DNA of 24,849 bases from Clostridiales bacterium UBA1763 (GTDB lineage Bacteria; Bacillota; Clostridia; Oscillospirales; Oscillospiraceae): the NCBI GenBank assembly GCA_002314685.1, contig DCHB01000002.1:1-24849 (forward strand), read 5' to 3'. The position numbers were made by a program, and so were the translations under genes. The notes beneath the pieces were generated by a model. The model saw only the letters and a program-made list of their open reading frames with translations, was not told where the DNA came from and ran no database searches. Position 1 is the stretch's first letter; the number at the start of each line of letters is the position of its first letter. Below, in pieces: positions 1 to 8,035 of the stretch.

Positions 1-43
1 TCACATCATTGACTAACGTACATTTATGCAAAAGTCAATTTTC

Positions 44-583
44 TTACTTTGCCTGCAAAAGCTGTTTTGCCTTGAGAACTGCCGTAACTGTCTTTCCGTC
101 GGCTATTTCTCCGTTCATCACTTTTTCGAGAAGCTCATCTATATGATACCTCTCGACCTTCAAAAATTCACCCTCATCAGGGTGACTTTCACCCTCGTGA
201 AGCCCGAGTGCAAGATAGATGTGCAGTACCTCGGTTGAAAATCCGGGTGAGGTGTAGCACGGTCCGAGGTAGATAAGCTCATCTGCCGTGAAGCCCGTTT
301 CCTCGGAAAGCTCTCTTACGGCACATTCGCGGTGATCCTCGCCTTTTTCGAGCTTTCCCGCGGGGGCCTCGAGCAGGGTTTTTCCGAAAGGATAGCGGTA
401 CTGACGCACACAGTAGCAATAGCCGTTTTCGTCAACGGGCAGAACTGTTACTCCACCCGGATGATGAACAACCTCACGCTTCACAACGCTTCCGTTGCAC
501 AGCTCGGCATGGTCCATTGTGACATCGACGATTACGCCCTTGTACTTCAGCTCACTGTCTATTTTCTTCTCGGAAAGGTCCAT
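44..583 (-). CDS. NUDIX hydrolase, ADP-ribose pyrophosphatase type
   Basis: The 179-residue cytosolic protein very likely hydrolyses ADP-ribose or a similar nucleoside diphosphate sugar to AMP plus a sugar phosphate. A complete Nudix box (G-x5-E-x7-REUxEExGU) runs from G76 to F98, with E82 and the R90-E91-L-S-E94-E95 helix as the Mg2+ ligands. The preceding VRQYRYP and LEAPAGK segments and the following YTSPGFSTE are typical of the ADP-ribose pyrophosphatase subfamily, and the length fits. The ATG at 583 follows a GAGGCG Shine-Dalgarno after a 4-base gap. It is a single gene with its own candidate promoter at 632-640. Family assignment is firm; the exact substrate is inferred. Confidence 0.93.
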   Translation of the reverse strand: MDLSEKKIDSELKYKGVIVDVTMDHAELCNGSVVKREVVHHPGGVTVLPVDENGYCYCVRQYRYPFGKTLLEAPAGKLEKGEDHRECAVRELSEETGFTADELIYLGPCYTSPGFSTEVLHIYLALGLHEGESHPDEGEFLKVERYHIDELLEKVMNGEIADGKTVTAVLKAKQLLQAK

Positions 584-631
584 AATTCGCCTCGGGAAAA
601 AATAATTATTTGCTTTACATAATGTGTGTAT

Positions 632-640
632 AGTATAGCA
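632..640 (-). promoter_or_regulatory. Extended -10 promoter for the NUDIX gene
   Basis: On the minus strand TGC-TATACT forms an extended -10 element. A weak -35 (TGGAAA at 655-660) sits 17 bp upstream. It lies about 50 bp before the NUDIX start codon in an AT-rich gap. Confidence 0.5.
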
Positions 641-826
641 TCTTTATTACCCGATTTCCATATTTTTTGCATGAAAATCATAAAAATTTTTGACAAAAAT
701 TGAAATTGTAAACGAAATTTTTCGGGGCTTTTTTTGAATTGATTTTGCTTCGTTACCGTTGTGTAAATTATAAAAAATATGGCGAAAAATATTATGTTAT
801 CCAATATGAAAATACTGCACAAAACA

Positions 827-862
827 GCAAAAAAGCACAGTCATAAGACTGTGCTTTTTTGC
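827..862 (-). terminator. Intrinsic terminator, 16-bp perfect stem
   Basis: A perfect inverted repeat has arms 827-842 and 847-862 and an ATAA loop. The A-run on one arm and T-run on the other give a U-tract in both directions. It lies 7 bp past the stop codon of the O-antigen ligase-like gene, which it would terminate. Confidence 0.9.
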
Positions 863-868
863 TATAAT

Positions 869-2197
869 TCATTCTCTGCACGTATTATCGAGCAGTCCTA
901 AGCTTATCCAGAAGAAGGGTGCTGTTATCATCATACTGATACCGAAAAACGCCTGTATGCAATAGCACAGCACCGCCGCACCGAGCACTGCGCAGGCAAT
1001 GTTTTTGCCGCCTTGCTTTATCCATTTCGTCGCCGCTGTTATTAAGGCGGCGAGGTATGCAAGCAGTGCAAAAATGCCTTGGTGGAACATAATGTTGAGA
1101 TACTCATTATGCGCCGTATCAATCTCAGCGACTATCTGAACGTTTTTTGCCTCGTCGTAACGCGTGAAGGGCTCAATTCCCGCAAGGCTCATCGTGTCGG
1201 GTCCCATGCCGAACAGCAGATTATCGGGCACCTTTTCAATCACGTTTTTCCATATATAAAGTCTGCCCGAGCCGAAGCTTTCGTCTGCTCTGCCGTGCAT
1301 CAGCTCGTGCGCCTCATGCAGAATATCAATACCGAAATCGCATAAATAAACGAGCGCGACAGACAGCACTACAAGTGCGATTAAGATTACAATTAGTATA
1401 TTTTTCGTTTTTTCCGATATGGGCAAAACGAAGGGCAAGGTTAATACGGCACCGCCGAATACGCCGAGAATTCCCGCCGATACCGACATTTTTACAAGCA
1501 CAAACAGTGCCATTACAGTCGGGATAATAAGCAGAAATCTTGTTTTTTCATTCATCCGCACTACATATACCCAAAGCACGGTTATAGCTATGCACAAAAA
1601 TCCTGCGAGCAGGTCCGTGTTGCCTATCGTGCCGAGGTATGCACCCGTGTAGTCAATTCCCGCGCCGAAATAGTTCAAGCCGTCGGGATAAAGCTCGAAG
1701 GGATTTAAGCCGTATAGCTGTAAAATGCAGATTATACCGAATAAAAACAGTGACGCTCCGAGAAGATATGCCATCCATTTTTTCACTCTGCCGAAGCTCG
1801 AAAGGAAGATAAAGCACAGGCAGTAGATGCAGATTGTCTGCACGCCCTCATATCGCGATACTCCCTGCCACGTCTGCTCTGAGTATTGTGAGAGTATGCC
1901 CGACAGCACAGTTATGAGCATAAATGCGAGAACAAGTCTTTGCGTCCACGTGCTGTTTTTAATAAGAGCTTTAAGCTCTGCGGGCTTTAACAGCTCTGTT
2001 AAAAGGCAGGCAGGAATTAAAACTATATTCAGCACGACATATCCACCGCATATTATCTTAAACAGCTTTAGCTTTGCCTCCGTTATGCCGCTGAAGCCCG
2101 TTTTGTCAAACCAAAACAGAAATACAGTCAGCATAAGGGCGACGAAAATATAGCTCAGTTTTGTAAAAACGCTCTCCTTGAGCTTTTTATCTTTCAT
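869..2197 (-). CDS. O-antigen ligase / Wzy-like polytopic membrane protein
   Basis: The 442-residue integral membrane protein has about ten to twelve hydrophobic helices. It carries the Wzy_C hallmark: a large extracytoplasmic loop with GMGPDT followed by H363-NEYLN-x-x-FHQG near the end. Family members join or polymerise undecaprenyl-linked glycans outside the membrane; in a Gram-positive host the acceptor could be a capsule, teichoic-type polymer or protein glycan. No glycosyltransferases lie nearby, so the substrate is unknown. The frame stays open to 2644, but that extension runs antisense into the NhaC gene. The ATG at 2197 follows GAGGTGG after a 3-base gap and sits about 29 bp from a good -10 element, so I take it as the start. 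Confidence 0.85.
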   Translation of the reverse strand: MKDKKLKESVFTKLSYIFVALMLTVFLFWFDKTGFSGITEAKLKLFKIICGGYVVLNIVLIPACLLTELLKPAELKALIKNSTWTQRLVLAFMLITVLSGILSQYSEQTWQGVSRYEGVQTICIYCLCFIFLSSFGRVKKWMAYLLGASLFLFGIICILQLYGLNPFELYPDGLNYFGAGIDYTGAYLGTIGNTDLLAGFLCIAITVLWVYVVRMNEKTRFLLIIPTVMALFVLVKMSVSAGILGVFGGAVLTLPFVLPISEKTKNILIVILIALVVLSVALVYLCDFGIDILHEAHELMHGRADESFGSGRLYIWKNVIEKVPDNLLFGMGPDTMSLAGIEPFTRYDEAKNVQIVAEIDTAHNEYLNIMFHQGIFALLAYLAALITAATKWIKQGGKNIACAVLGAAVLCYCIQAFFGISMMITAPFFWISLGLLDNTCRE

Positions 2198-2225
2198 TTT
2201 CCACCTCATAAGTCTTGCTGAAAAC

Positions 2226-2254
2226 AGTTTAGATAATTTATGCTCAAAAGTCAA
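2226..2254 (-). promoter_or_regulatory. Promoter for the O-antigen ligase-like gene
   Basis: TTGACT at 2249-2254 and TAAACT at 2226-2231 on the minus strand are separated by 17 bp. This predicts a 5' UTR of about 20 bases, back to back with the nhaC promoter. Confidence 0.65.
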
Positions 2255-2289
2255 TGCCGACACAGAGATTGACAATATTTTCGTTTTCG

Positions 2290-2318
2290 TTGTATTGCCC
2301 GCAAATCGGTGATATAAT
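2290..2318 (+). promoter_or_regulatory. Extended -10 promoter for the NhaC-type gene
   Basis: TTGTAT at 2290-2295, a 17-bp spacer and TATAAT at 2313-2318 preceded by TGA form an extended -10 promoter. It lies about 28 bp before the ATG at 2346. Confidence 0.75.
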
Positions 2319-2345
2319 TTTATATCATTTCGTGTGAGGCAGTAT

Positions 2346-3653
2346 ATGAATCTGATTTTCACCTTTATTGTTTTTATAATATGTATAGTGGCTTCGCTTA
2401 TTTCGGGCATTTCCATGCTAATTCCTCTTGCCGTCGGCTTTCTGCTTTTTGCCTCACTCGCAGTAAAGCAGGGCTTTGAGCTAAGAGCTGTTCTTAAAAT
2501 GGCGGCGGGAAGCATGAAGGACTCCTTCATTGTCGTGGGGGTGCTTATTCTCATCGGCTGTCTTACGGGGCTTTGGCGTGCAAGCGGCACTGTTGCGTAT
2601 TTTGTAACTCTCGGCATTACCGCAATACCGCCCGCATTTTTCATTCTCGCGGCATTTTTGCTGTCGGCGGTTATGTCCTACGCAATAGGCACAAGCTTCG
2701 GCGTCACAGCTACGGCGGGCGTTATTCTTATGAGCATAGCTCACGCGGGCAGCATCTCCCCTATCCCCGTCGCGGGTGCCGTAATGTCGGGCGTATATGT
2801 CGGTGACAGAGGTTCACCCGCCTCATCTGCGGCAAATCTTGTTGCCGCGCTGACGGGCACGGATATAAACGTGAACATAAGAAAAATGTTAAAGCCCTCG
2901 CTGTTGCCCTTAATAATCTGCTGTGCCGCATACGGAGCTTTGAGTCTGTTTTATCCTATGCAAAGTGCCGATACGCAGGTTTTGCACGACTTGGCGGACG
3001 AATTTGAGCTGACTTGGCCCTGCTTAATCCCTGCCCTGCTGATGATTATTCTGCCGTTTTGCAAAATCCCCGTTAAGCGTGCAATGGCTATTGATATAGT
3101 CGTCTCCTTCGTGCTGACTATGGCTGTTCAAAACGAGAGCTTTTTCGCTTGCATAAAATCCGCAGTGCTCGGCTTTGAGCCGAATAACACGGAGCTATCC
3201 TCAATGCTGTCGGGCGGCGGCATTAAATCCATGCTTGAGGTTTGCGGAATTTTGCTCCTCTCGGGCAGCTACGGCGGCATTTTCCGCGGCACTGATATGC
3301 TGTCGGGGCTTACCGAAAAGCTTGAATCGCTCTCCTCAAGGCTCGGCAGATTTGCGGTTATGATAATTATGTCCCTCGGCGTTTCAATGGTTTTTTGCAA
3401 TCAGACGATAGGAATTATCATGTTAAATCAGCTCTCCGACGGGCTATACGGCAGTGATGATGCTGAAAAATATGCTAAGATGCTCGACATTGAGGACTCG
3501 GTTGTTTTAATATCGGGGCTTGTGCCGTGGTGCATAGCCTGCTCTGTGCCGCTTGCGATGCTCGGTGTCGGTGCTGTCTGCGTGCCTCTTGCCTTTTATT
3601 TGTGGCTTGTGCCGCTGTGCTCACTGATTATGAATAAAGCAAAAAATCCTTGA
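2346..3653 (+). CDS. nhaC: NhaC-family Na+/H+ antiporter
   Basis: The 435-residue polytopic membrane protein has about eleven to twelve helices. The family signature SGVYVGDRGSPASSAANL, with G153-D-R in the half-helix region, matches the NhaC pattern in which GD-[KR]-x-SP precedes a polar helix needed for ion exchange. NhaC proteins exchange external H+ for internal Na+, or swap amino or organic acids with Na+, so this one probably supports Na+ or pH homeostasis; the true substrate is not shown. A GTG at 2334 opens the frame, but GTGAGG at 2334-2339 is better read as the Shine-Dalgarno for the ATG at 2346, 6 bases on. It is transcribed alone, and its stop codon lies inside the terminator stem that follows. 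Confidence 0.85.
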   Translation: MNLIFTFIVFIICIVASLISGISMLIPLAVGFLLFASLAVKQGFELRAVLKMAAGSMKDSFIVVGVLILIGCLTGLWRASGTVAYFVTLGITAIPPAFFILAAFLLSAVMSYAIGTSFGVTATAGVILMSIAHAGSISPIPVAGAVMSGVYVGDRGSPASSAANLVAALTGTDINVNIRKMLKPSLLPLIICCAAYGALSLFYPMQSADTQVLHDLADEFELTWPCLIPALLMIILPFCKIPVKRAMAIDIVVSFVLTMAVQNESFFACIKSAVLGFEPNNTELSSMLSGGGIKSMLEVCGILLLSGSYGGIFRGTDMLSGLTEKLESLSSRLGRFAVMIIMSLGVSMVFCNQTIGIIMLNQLSDGLYGSDDAEKYAKMLDIEDSVVLISGLVPWCIACSVPLAMLGVGAVCVPLAFYLWLVPLCSLIMNKAKNP

Positions 3654-3679
3654 TACCTGTGAGGTATCAAGGATTTTTT
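3641..3679. terminator. Bidirectional intrinsic terminator between convergent genes
   Basis: Arms at 3641-3657 and 3663-3679 form a 17-bp stem with a 5-base loop. A6 and T6 ends give a U-tract in both directions. It serves nhaC (+), whose TGA at 3651-3653 is within the left arm, and the flavodoxin/ferredoxin gene (-), whose stop is at 3687. Confidence 0.93.
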
Positions 3680-3686
3680 AACAGTA

Positions 3687-4439
3687 TCAAAGATAGAACT
3701 TAGGCTCTTTTCTGTCTGAGCAGAACTTTTTGAGATATGCACTCGCAACAACTCTCATCGGGAGATTAACGGTGCGTGTCTCGGTTGAGCACATACTGAC
3801 ACAGCGCATACAGCTTATGCACTTTCTCTTGTAGGTTTTCATGCGCTTTGCATTGATTGCACCTGCGGGGCAGTACTTATAGCATATACCGCAGCCTATA
3901 CACTCCTTGCTCGGCTTGGGATAAAGAGGCAGATCCATCGGCTTTTTCTTTGCGTATTCGGGGTTGCCCGGCATCTTGACCTCGGTAAGAGCTTCCTTCT
4001 CATCGAGCTTTTTGAGGAAGTCCTCAATCTTTGCAATATCGCTTGCATCGGGTCTGTTTGCACCGAAGCTGGGGTCAATGGAGTGTGGTGCGACTATCTC
4101 ACAGCCGCCGACGGTTACAAATCCCGACTGACGCGCTACATCCTGCATCTCAATGAGTGCATCGTCAACTGCACGGTTGCCGAAAACAGCAACATTGACG
4201 CAGGGGGTGTTATTGCCCTTGACCTGATTCATTCTGTCGTACATGGGCTTGGGAATTCTGCCTGCATATACGGGATAGCAGAAGAAAACGAGGGTTTCGG
4301 AGTCAATTATTACATCCATTGTGGGAGTTGTGAGCTCCTGCATGAGGATGTCGCCGCCGTAGTATCTGTTGATGATATCGGCAACTGCCTTTGTGTTGCC
4401 GCAGGGGCTGAAATAGAATATAACTTTTCTCATTGGCAT
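3687..4439 (-). CDS. EFR1-type flavodoxin / 2[4Fe-4S] ferredoxin protein
   Basis: The 250-residue cytosolic redox protein has two parts. Residues 1-150 form a flavodoxin-like domain with a phosphate-binding loop FSPCGNTKAVA and the FFCYPVYAGRIP segment expected to hold FMN. Residues 175-220 hold two 4Fe-4S clusters: C180-x2-C183-x2-C186-x3-C190 and C207-x2-C210-x2-C213-x3-C217. This matches the EFR1-type fusion common in anaerobic Firmicutes, thought to pass electrons between ferredoxin-like and flavin partners; the partner is unknown. Two ATGs are possible: 4439 (4 bases after AAAGGA) and 4433 (10 bases after it, giving MRKVIFYF). I keep the longer form. It has its own promoter at 4466-4494. 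Confidence 0.88.
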   Translation of the reverse strand: MPMRKVIFYFSPCGNTKAVADIINRYYGGDILMQELTTPTMDVIIDSETLVFFCYPVYAGRIPKPMYDRMNQVKGNNTPCVNVAVFGNRAVDDALIEMQDVARQSGFVTVGGCEIVAPHSIDPSFGANRPDASDIAKIEDFLKKLDEKEALTEVKMPGNPEYAKKKPMDLPLYPKPSKECIGCGICYKYCPAGAINAKRMKTYKRKCISCMRCVSMCSTETRTVNLPMRVVASAYLKKFCSDRKEPKFYL

Positions 4440-4465
4440 TTATTCCTTTATAATTATTTTTTTAC

Positions 4466-4494
4466 AGAATATCATTAAAAAGCCGATTTTTCAA
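4466..4494 (-). promoter_or_regulatory. Promoter for the EFR1-type gene
   Basis: TTGAAA at 4489-4494, a 17-bp spacer and TGA-TATTCT (-10 at 4466-4471) on the minus strand combine a fair -35 with an extended -10. It lies about 27 bp before the start codon, so the gene need not depend on readthrough from the propeller gene upstream. Confidence 0.65.
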
Positions 4495-4507
4495 CAATAA
4501 TATGTAT

Positions 4508-6229
4508 TTATCCGACCTTTACGCATTGAATTTTCATTGTTCGCGTGCCGACAACTATATATCCGTTATACATTGCGGGGGACGCCTCAGCCTTGCCGAT
4601 GTCGATGTAATTAACTATCTCGCCCGTCTGACCGTCAATTAAGCACAGTGAGCCTACAAATGTGCAGTAGGCAAGATAACCGTTACCGTCGGCATCGTAG
4701 AAGTCAACGGGTGAGCTCCAGCTATATGTGCCGGTTTCGCGCTCCCATACCTTTTCACCCGTTTTCTTGTCAAGGGCAACAAGAACACCTGCGCCTGCGC
4801 TCGGAGTTCTTGCAACGGGCACGAAAATCATATCCGACAGCTCGTTTTTACCGACTGCTATCGTGCCCTGCACGCCGCCCGAAATGTCTGCAACCGTGTA
4901 GCACTCATAGTCTGTCTGCCATACTATCTCGCCCGTTTCGGCGTCTATCTTCCATATAGGTATAACCGCCTGATAGCTTGAACGCCAGCCGTAATGGAAG
5001 GAGGTGCTTATATAGACATACGCCTTGCCGTCCTCAACGCTGACAACGGGGCTTGTGTTTGTATCGTCGAGCACATCCTGCACCCATACGAGCTCAAGCG
5101 TATTCAAATCAAGGCACATAAGGTTGCCGCCGTTATCCGCAAGATAGATGTAATTGTTTATTATCGCCGCGGAGGATTCAATACCGAGCCAGTACTGTGA
5201 GCCGTTTCTCGTTGAGTCGTATTTCCACTTCACAATGTTGTCTGGGTCAACGGAGAGCTCGCCCGTCTGCTCATTGTAGGTGGTGTTCAGATGTATTATA
5301 TACAGCACTCCGTTTTCGCCCGGGTAAATGAGCTGGTCTGTTTCGGCGCTTACAAGCGGAGATGAGTCAAACATACTCCAATCACGGTAAGCGAAGCCGT
5401 CGTTGTTGCCGAACTCGAACATAATTGAGTTATCTATAAGATTTATAACAAATGCTCTTCCCGTGCCGAGCGTGCTGTCAACGCCTGCGCCGAGGTAGAG
5501 TATCGGATAGCCTCTCGGGTCAAGCGCACCCGCCCCCTTAAAGGTATATCCGACATTCAGCGCATCGCGTGTCGCCTCGCCCGTTGTAAGCTCGTAAAAA
5601 TAAATGTGTCCGTCGAGTGTTGCGTATATGACCTCGACAAGCTCATTCTTTTCTCTCGCCCACTCATACATTGCCGTCATGTTCTTGCGAGTCTCGGCAG
5701 GCCATTTGACTATAATCGGCTGACCTGTCCAGCCACTGCCCGACCAGCTGTATCCGTCAACATCGTTAAGGCTCGTTGTTGAATGAGTCCATACGGTTGA
5801 GAGAGTTTTGTTAGTTACCTCAGCAGTTCCGTATGCTGCGCCCGAACGGAAATTATCGCCTCTGAAGCCGAGGACACCCTCAAGCTCGGTGTATTTTTCC
5901 GCAAGGTCAAAGTATATCTCGTACTGTGCCTCGTAATCATCAACAAGCTCACCGTCAACCATTATCTCGGTTTTCTCGATGAGGTTTTCGGGCTCTGTAC
6001 CCTCAACACTGTGAGGATTAAAGTCCGCTAATCCGACGGGAGTCGGTGTCGGTGTGGGCTCTGCTGTTGCTGTGACCTTTTTCGGCTTGATAATATCCGC
6101 GTCTGTCTGACCGAGGCCTCTGTTCGCGTCAAGCGAAAGCATGATAATATAAGCAAGTGCCGCAAGCAGAGCAAGGAGAAGCATTATTTCGATTGCAAGC
6201 ACAAGCGGGCTTTTCTTTGTCTTTTTCAT
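4508..6229 (-). CDS. Membrane-anchored PQQ-like beta-propeller protein
   Basis: The 573-residue protein has Lys-rich residues 1-8, one membrane helix at about 9-32 and a Thr/Pro-rich linker near 50-65. The rest is a predicted extracytoplasmic beta-propeller. PQQ-type blade repeats recur, for example LMCLDLNTLELVW, IWKIDAETGEIVW, LVALDKKTGEKVW and LCLIDGQTGEIV, each with the D-x-x-TGE-x-x-W pattern. The fold resembles BamB and quinoprotein propellers, but there is no evidence of a cofactor; a scaffold or ligand-binding role at the cell surface is more likely. The ATG at 6229 follows GGTGGG/GGATAAG. It starts 20 bp after the stop of the rhomboid-like gene upstream, so the two are probably co-transcribed and may work together at the membrane. 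Confidence 0.85.
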   Translation of the reverse strand: MKKTKKSPLVLAIEIMLLLALLAALAYIIMLSLDANRGLGQTDADIIKPKKVTATAEPTPTPTPVGLADFNPHSVEGTEPENLIEKTEIMVDGELVDDYEAQYEIYFDLAEKYTELEGVLGFRGDNFRSGAAYGTAEVTNKTLSTVWTHSTTSLNDVDGYSWSGSGWTGQPIIVKWPAETRKNMTAMYEWAREKNELVEVIYATLDGHIYFYELTTGEATRDALNVGYTFKGAGALDPRGYPILYLGAGVDSTLGTGRAFVINLIDNSIMFEFGNNDGFAYRDWSMFDSSPLVSAETDQLIYPGENGVLYIIHLNTTYNEQTGELSVDPDNIVKWKYDSTRNGSQYWLGIESSAAIINNYIYLADNGGNLMCLDLNTLELVWVQDVLDDTNTSPVVSVEDGKAYVYISTSFHYGWRSSYQAVIPIWKIDAETGEIVWQTDYECYTVADISGGVQGTIAVGKNELSDMIFVPVARTPSAGAGVLVALDKKTGEKVWERETGTYSWSSPVDFYDADGNGYLAYCTFVGSLCLIDGQTGEIVNYIDIGKAEASPAMYNGYIVVGTRTMKIQCVKVG

Positions 6230-6249
6230 TCTTATCCCACCGTATCCGT

Positions 6250-7095
6250 TTATTCAGTAAAATGAATGTGATTGTTAATATGCTCCTGACAGAAGCAGTG
6301 ATAGCCTGCACAGCGTGAGCAATATCTGAATTCAAGCTCGGGATACTCGGTGTCCGTTTTGCCGCATACAGCGCATTTTTTCGTATAGGATGAGTTTTTC
6401 TGCTCGTATTTTATCTTCTGCTTTTCTCTGTTGAAATTGACCGTTGTCTTCTTAAACTGTGCCTTGTTCGGGCGGATAGCGGATATGAGGTCATCGCCGA
6501 AAAATACGAGATAGTTAAGAATTGCGACAATGGGAAGCAAATTCAAGGGGAACGGTGTTGCCACAACGGCAAAGATGAAGAAAGCCGCATTTACATAGGC
6601 AAGCCACTTTATCTTGACGGGAATTATGAACATGAACAGCACCTGTGTTTCGGGGAAAAGAGTTGCAAAGGAGAAGAACATGGAAAGATAGATGTAATAT
6701 GTCGTGACGCTAACATCCACACCTGTTGCGAAGTAGATAACGAAGCCGTAGATTGCGGTTAAGAGCACACCGCTTATTATGAAGATGTTAAACCTCGGTG
6801 TTCCCCATTCTCTCTCGAGTACATTGCCTATCCAATAGTAGAAATAGAAAAACAGCAGCTCCCATATACTCAGTGACTGAGGAATGAAAATGAATGTGAC
6901 AAGTCTCCAGACCTCACCCTTCAGAATTTTTGGTGCAGAGAAGGTGAAGAAGGTCATTAAGGTCTTGCTGTTGTCCATTATCGACAGAAGCCACACTGCA
7001 AGAGATATTACAACTATATACAGCATCAAATTCGGTGCGCCGAATCTCGGATGCCTGTAACAAAACATATCAATTTTTTTATTCAGCTTTTTCAT
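6250..7095 (-). CDS. Rhomboid-like membrane protein without catalytic residues, with C-terminal zinc ribbon
   Basis: The 281-residue protein has about six membrane helices between residues 22 and 202. The L1-loop motif GEVWRLVTFIFIP (60-72) and NVLEREWGTPRF (91-102) are rhomboid/derlin features. The GxSG serine of helix 4 is absent (region 133-150 reads YYIYLSMFFSFATLFPE), and no histidine is seen in helix 6, so it should be a pseudoprotease. Residues 241-281 form a compact zinc-binding tail: C241-x2-C244, C259-x2-C262, C267/C269 and H272/H276/H278. The frame opens at a GTG at 7104, but AAAGGTG lies 6 bases before the ATG at 7095, which I prefer. The propeller gene follows 20 bp downstream. 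I infer a role in membrane-protein binding or quality control. Confidence 0.8.
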   Translation of the reverse strand: MKKLNKKIDMFCYRHPRFGAPNLMLYIVVISLAVWLLSIMDNSKTLMTFFTFSAPKILKGEVWRLVTFIFIPQSLSIWELLFFYFYYWIGNVLEREWGTPRFNIFIISGVLLTAIYGFVIYFATGVDVSVTTYYIYLSMFFSFATLFPETQVLFMFIIPVKIKWLAYVNAAFFIFAVVATPFPLNLLPIVAILNYLVFFGDDLISAIRPNKAQFKKTTVNFNREKQKIKYEQKNSSYTKKCAVCGKTDTEYPELEFRYCSRCAGYHCFCQEHINNHIHFTE

Positions 7096-7118
7096 TGCAA
7101 ACACCTTTCAGTAATCTT

Positions 7119-7147
7119 TGTATATCGTACAACTAAAATATAGTAAA
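7119..7147 (-). promoter_or_regulatory. Candidate promoter for the rhomboid-like/propeller pair
   Basis: TTTACT at 7142-7147, a 17-bp spacer and TATACA at 7119-7124 on the minus strand match consensus at 4 of 6 bases in each box. It is divergent from the rlmB promoter. Confidence 0.45.
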
Positions 7148-7203
7148 GTCCACAAAAAATTTGTCGTCAGTTAAACTTTTGTCTTTAAGTTTTTGTTTTA
7201 TTG

Positions 7204-7212
7204 TGTTAGAAT
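7204..7212 (+). promoter_or_regulatory. Extended -10 promoter for rlmB
   Basis: TGT-TAGAAT forms an extended -10 with only a weak -35 (TTTAAG at 7184-7189, 17-bp spacer). It lies about 30 bp before the ATG at 7244. Confidence 0.5.
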
Positions 7213-7243
7213 GTATGATGTATTATTGTGTGTAGGTGAAAAG

Positions 7244-8011
7244 ATGTACGACAGAGATAAGGAAAACGAGATAAAAAACGAAATTATCGAAGGCCGCAAT
7301 GCAGTTGTCGAGGCACTGAGAGTCGGCAGAAGCATTGATAAAATATTTATCGCTAAGGGCGAGACCGACAAGACACTCGGTCATATTGCTTCAAAGGCGC
7401 GTCAGGCGGGTATTGTTGTCGTCGATGCCGACAGACGCAAGCTTGACAATATGAGCGTCACCCATGCTCATCAGGGTGTTATTGCACTAATCGGCGTTAA
7501 CGAATATTGCTCTGTTGAGGATATTCTCGCTGTTGCCGAGGAGCGAAACGAAGCGCCCTTCGTCATTGTATGTGACGAGGTCAGCGACCCGCGAAATCTC
7601 GGCGCAATAATCAGAAGTGCCGAGTGTGCAGGTGCGCACGGCGTTATAATCCCCAAGCGCAGAAGTGCGGGGCTGACGGCAATAGTCGGCAAGGCTTCCG
7701 CAGGTGCCGCAGAGCACATGGCGATTGCGAGAGTGCCCAACATTCCCGCCGTATTAAAGGAGCTCAAGGACAAGGGCTTATGGATATACGGTGCCGCGGC
7801 AGGCGGCTCAAGCGGTCTTTGGAAAACCGACTTTTCAGGCTCTATGGCACTTGTAATCGGCTCTGAGGGTGACGGCATCGGCAGACTTGTGCGCGAAAGC
7901 TGTGACTTCATTGTAGATATTCCCATGGTAGGCAAGATAAATTCCCTCAACGCATCCGCGGCAGCATCCGTTATTATGTACGAGGTACTGCGTCAGCGCT
8001 CCGATAGCTGA
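7244..8011 (+). CDS. rlmB: 23S rRNA (guanosine-2'-O-)-methyltransferase RlmB / TrmH family
   Basis: The 255-residue protein is predicted to transfer a methyl group from SAM to a ribose 2'-OH in 23S rRNA. The N-terminal RNA-binding domain starts EGRNAVVEALR. The SPOUT catalytic domain carries the three SpoU motifs: DPRNLGAIIRSAE (motif 1, with the catalytic Arg), VIGSEGDGIGRLV (motif 2) and KINSLNASAAASV (motif 3), which form the trefoil-knot SAM site. The frame is open from 7193, but TAGGTGA at 7233-7239 fits the ATG at 7244, which gives the normal family length. The gene for the degenerate P-type ATPase-like protein follows 24 bp downstream in the same direction, probably in one operon. RlmB and TrmH members are not always separable by sequence. 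Confidence 0.9.
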   Translation: MYDRDKENEIKNEIIEGRNAVVEALRVGRSIDKIFIAKGETDKTLGHIASKARQAGIVVVDADRRKLDNMSVTHAHQGVIALIGVNEYCSVEDILAVAEERNEAPFVIVCDEVSDPRNLGAIIRSAECAGAHGVIIPKRRSAGLTAIVGKASAGAAEHMAIARVPNIPAVLKELKDKGLWIYGAAAGGSSGLWKTDFSGSMALVIGSEGDGIGRLVRESCDFIVDIPMVGKINSLNASAAASVIMYEVLRQRSDS

Positions 8012-8035
8012 GTCTGTCGGGTAAGGATAAGGTTT

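Larger units (their letters stand above)
584..868. other. AT-rich intergenic region between the NUDIX and O-antigen ligase-like genes
   Basis: This gap of about 285 bp holds the NUDIX promoter and the hairpin terminator at 827-862. The stretch 640-825 is very AT-rich. The open frames crossing it have skewed composition and no ribosome binding site, so I see no gene there. Confidence 0.7.

Noticed and set aside
559..822. Small frame in the AT-rich gap
   Set aside because: Composition follows AT bias (F, I, K, N), it overlaps the NUDIX start and promoter, and it lacks a ribosome binding site.
2269..2318. TTGACA at 2269-2274 as the -35 of nhaC
   Set aside because: It is 38 bp from the TATAAT at 2313, far beyond usable spacing; the extended -10 element explains the promoter better.
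2198..2644. N-terminal extension of the O-antigen ligase-like frame
   Set aside because: It runs antisense through the NhaC start region, has Ser/Thr/Lys-rich composition unlike the protein, and the ATG at 2197 has its own Shine-Dalgarno and promoter.
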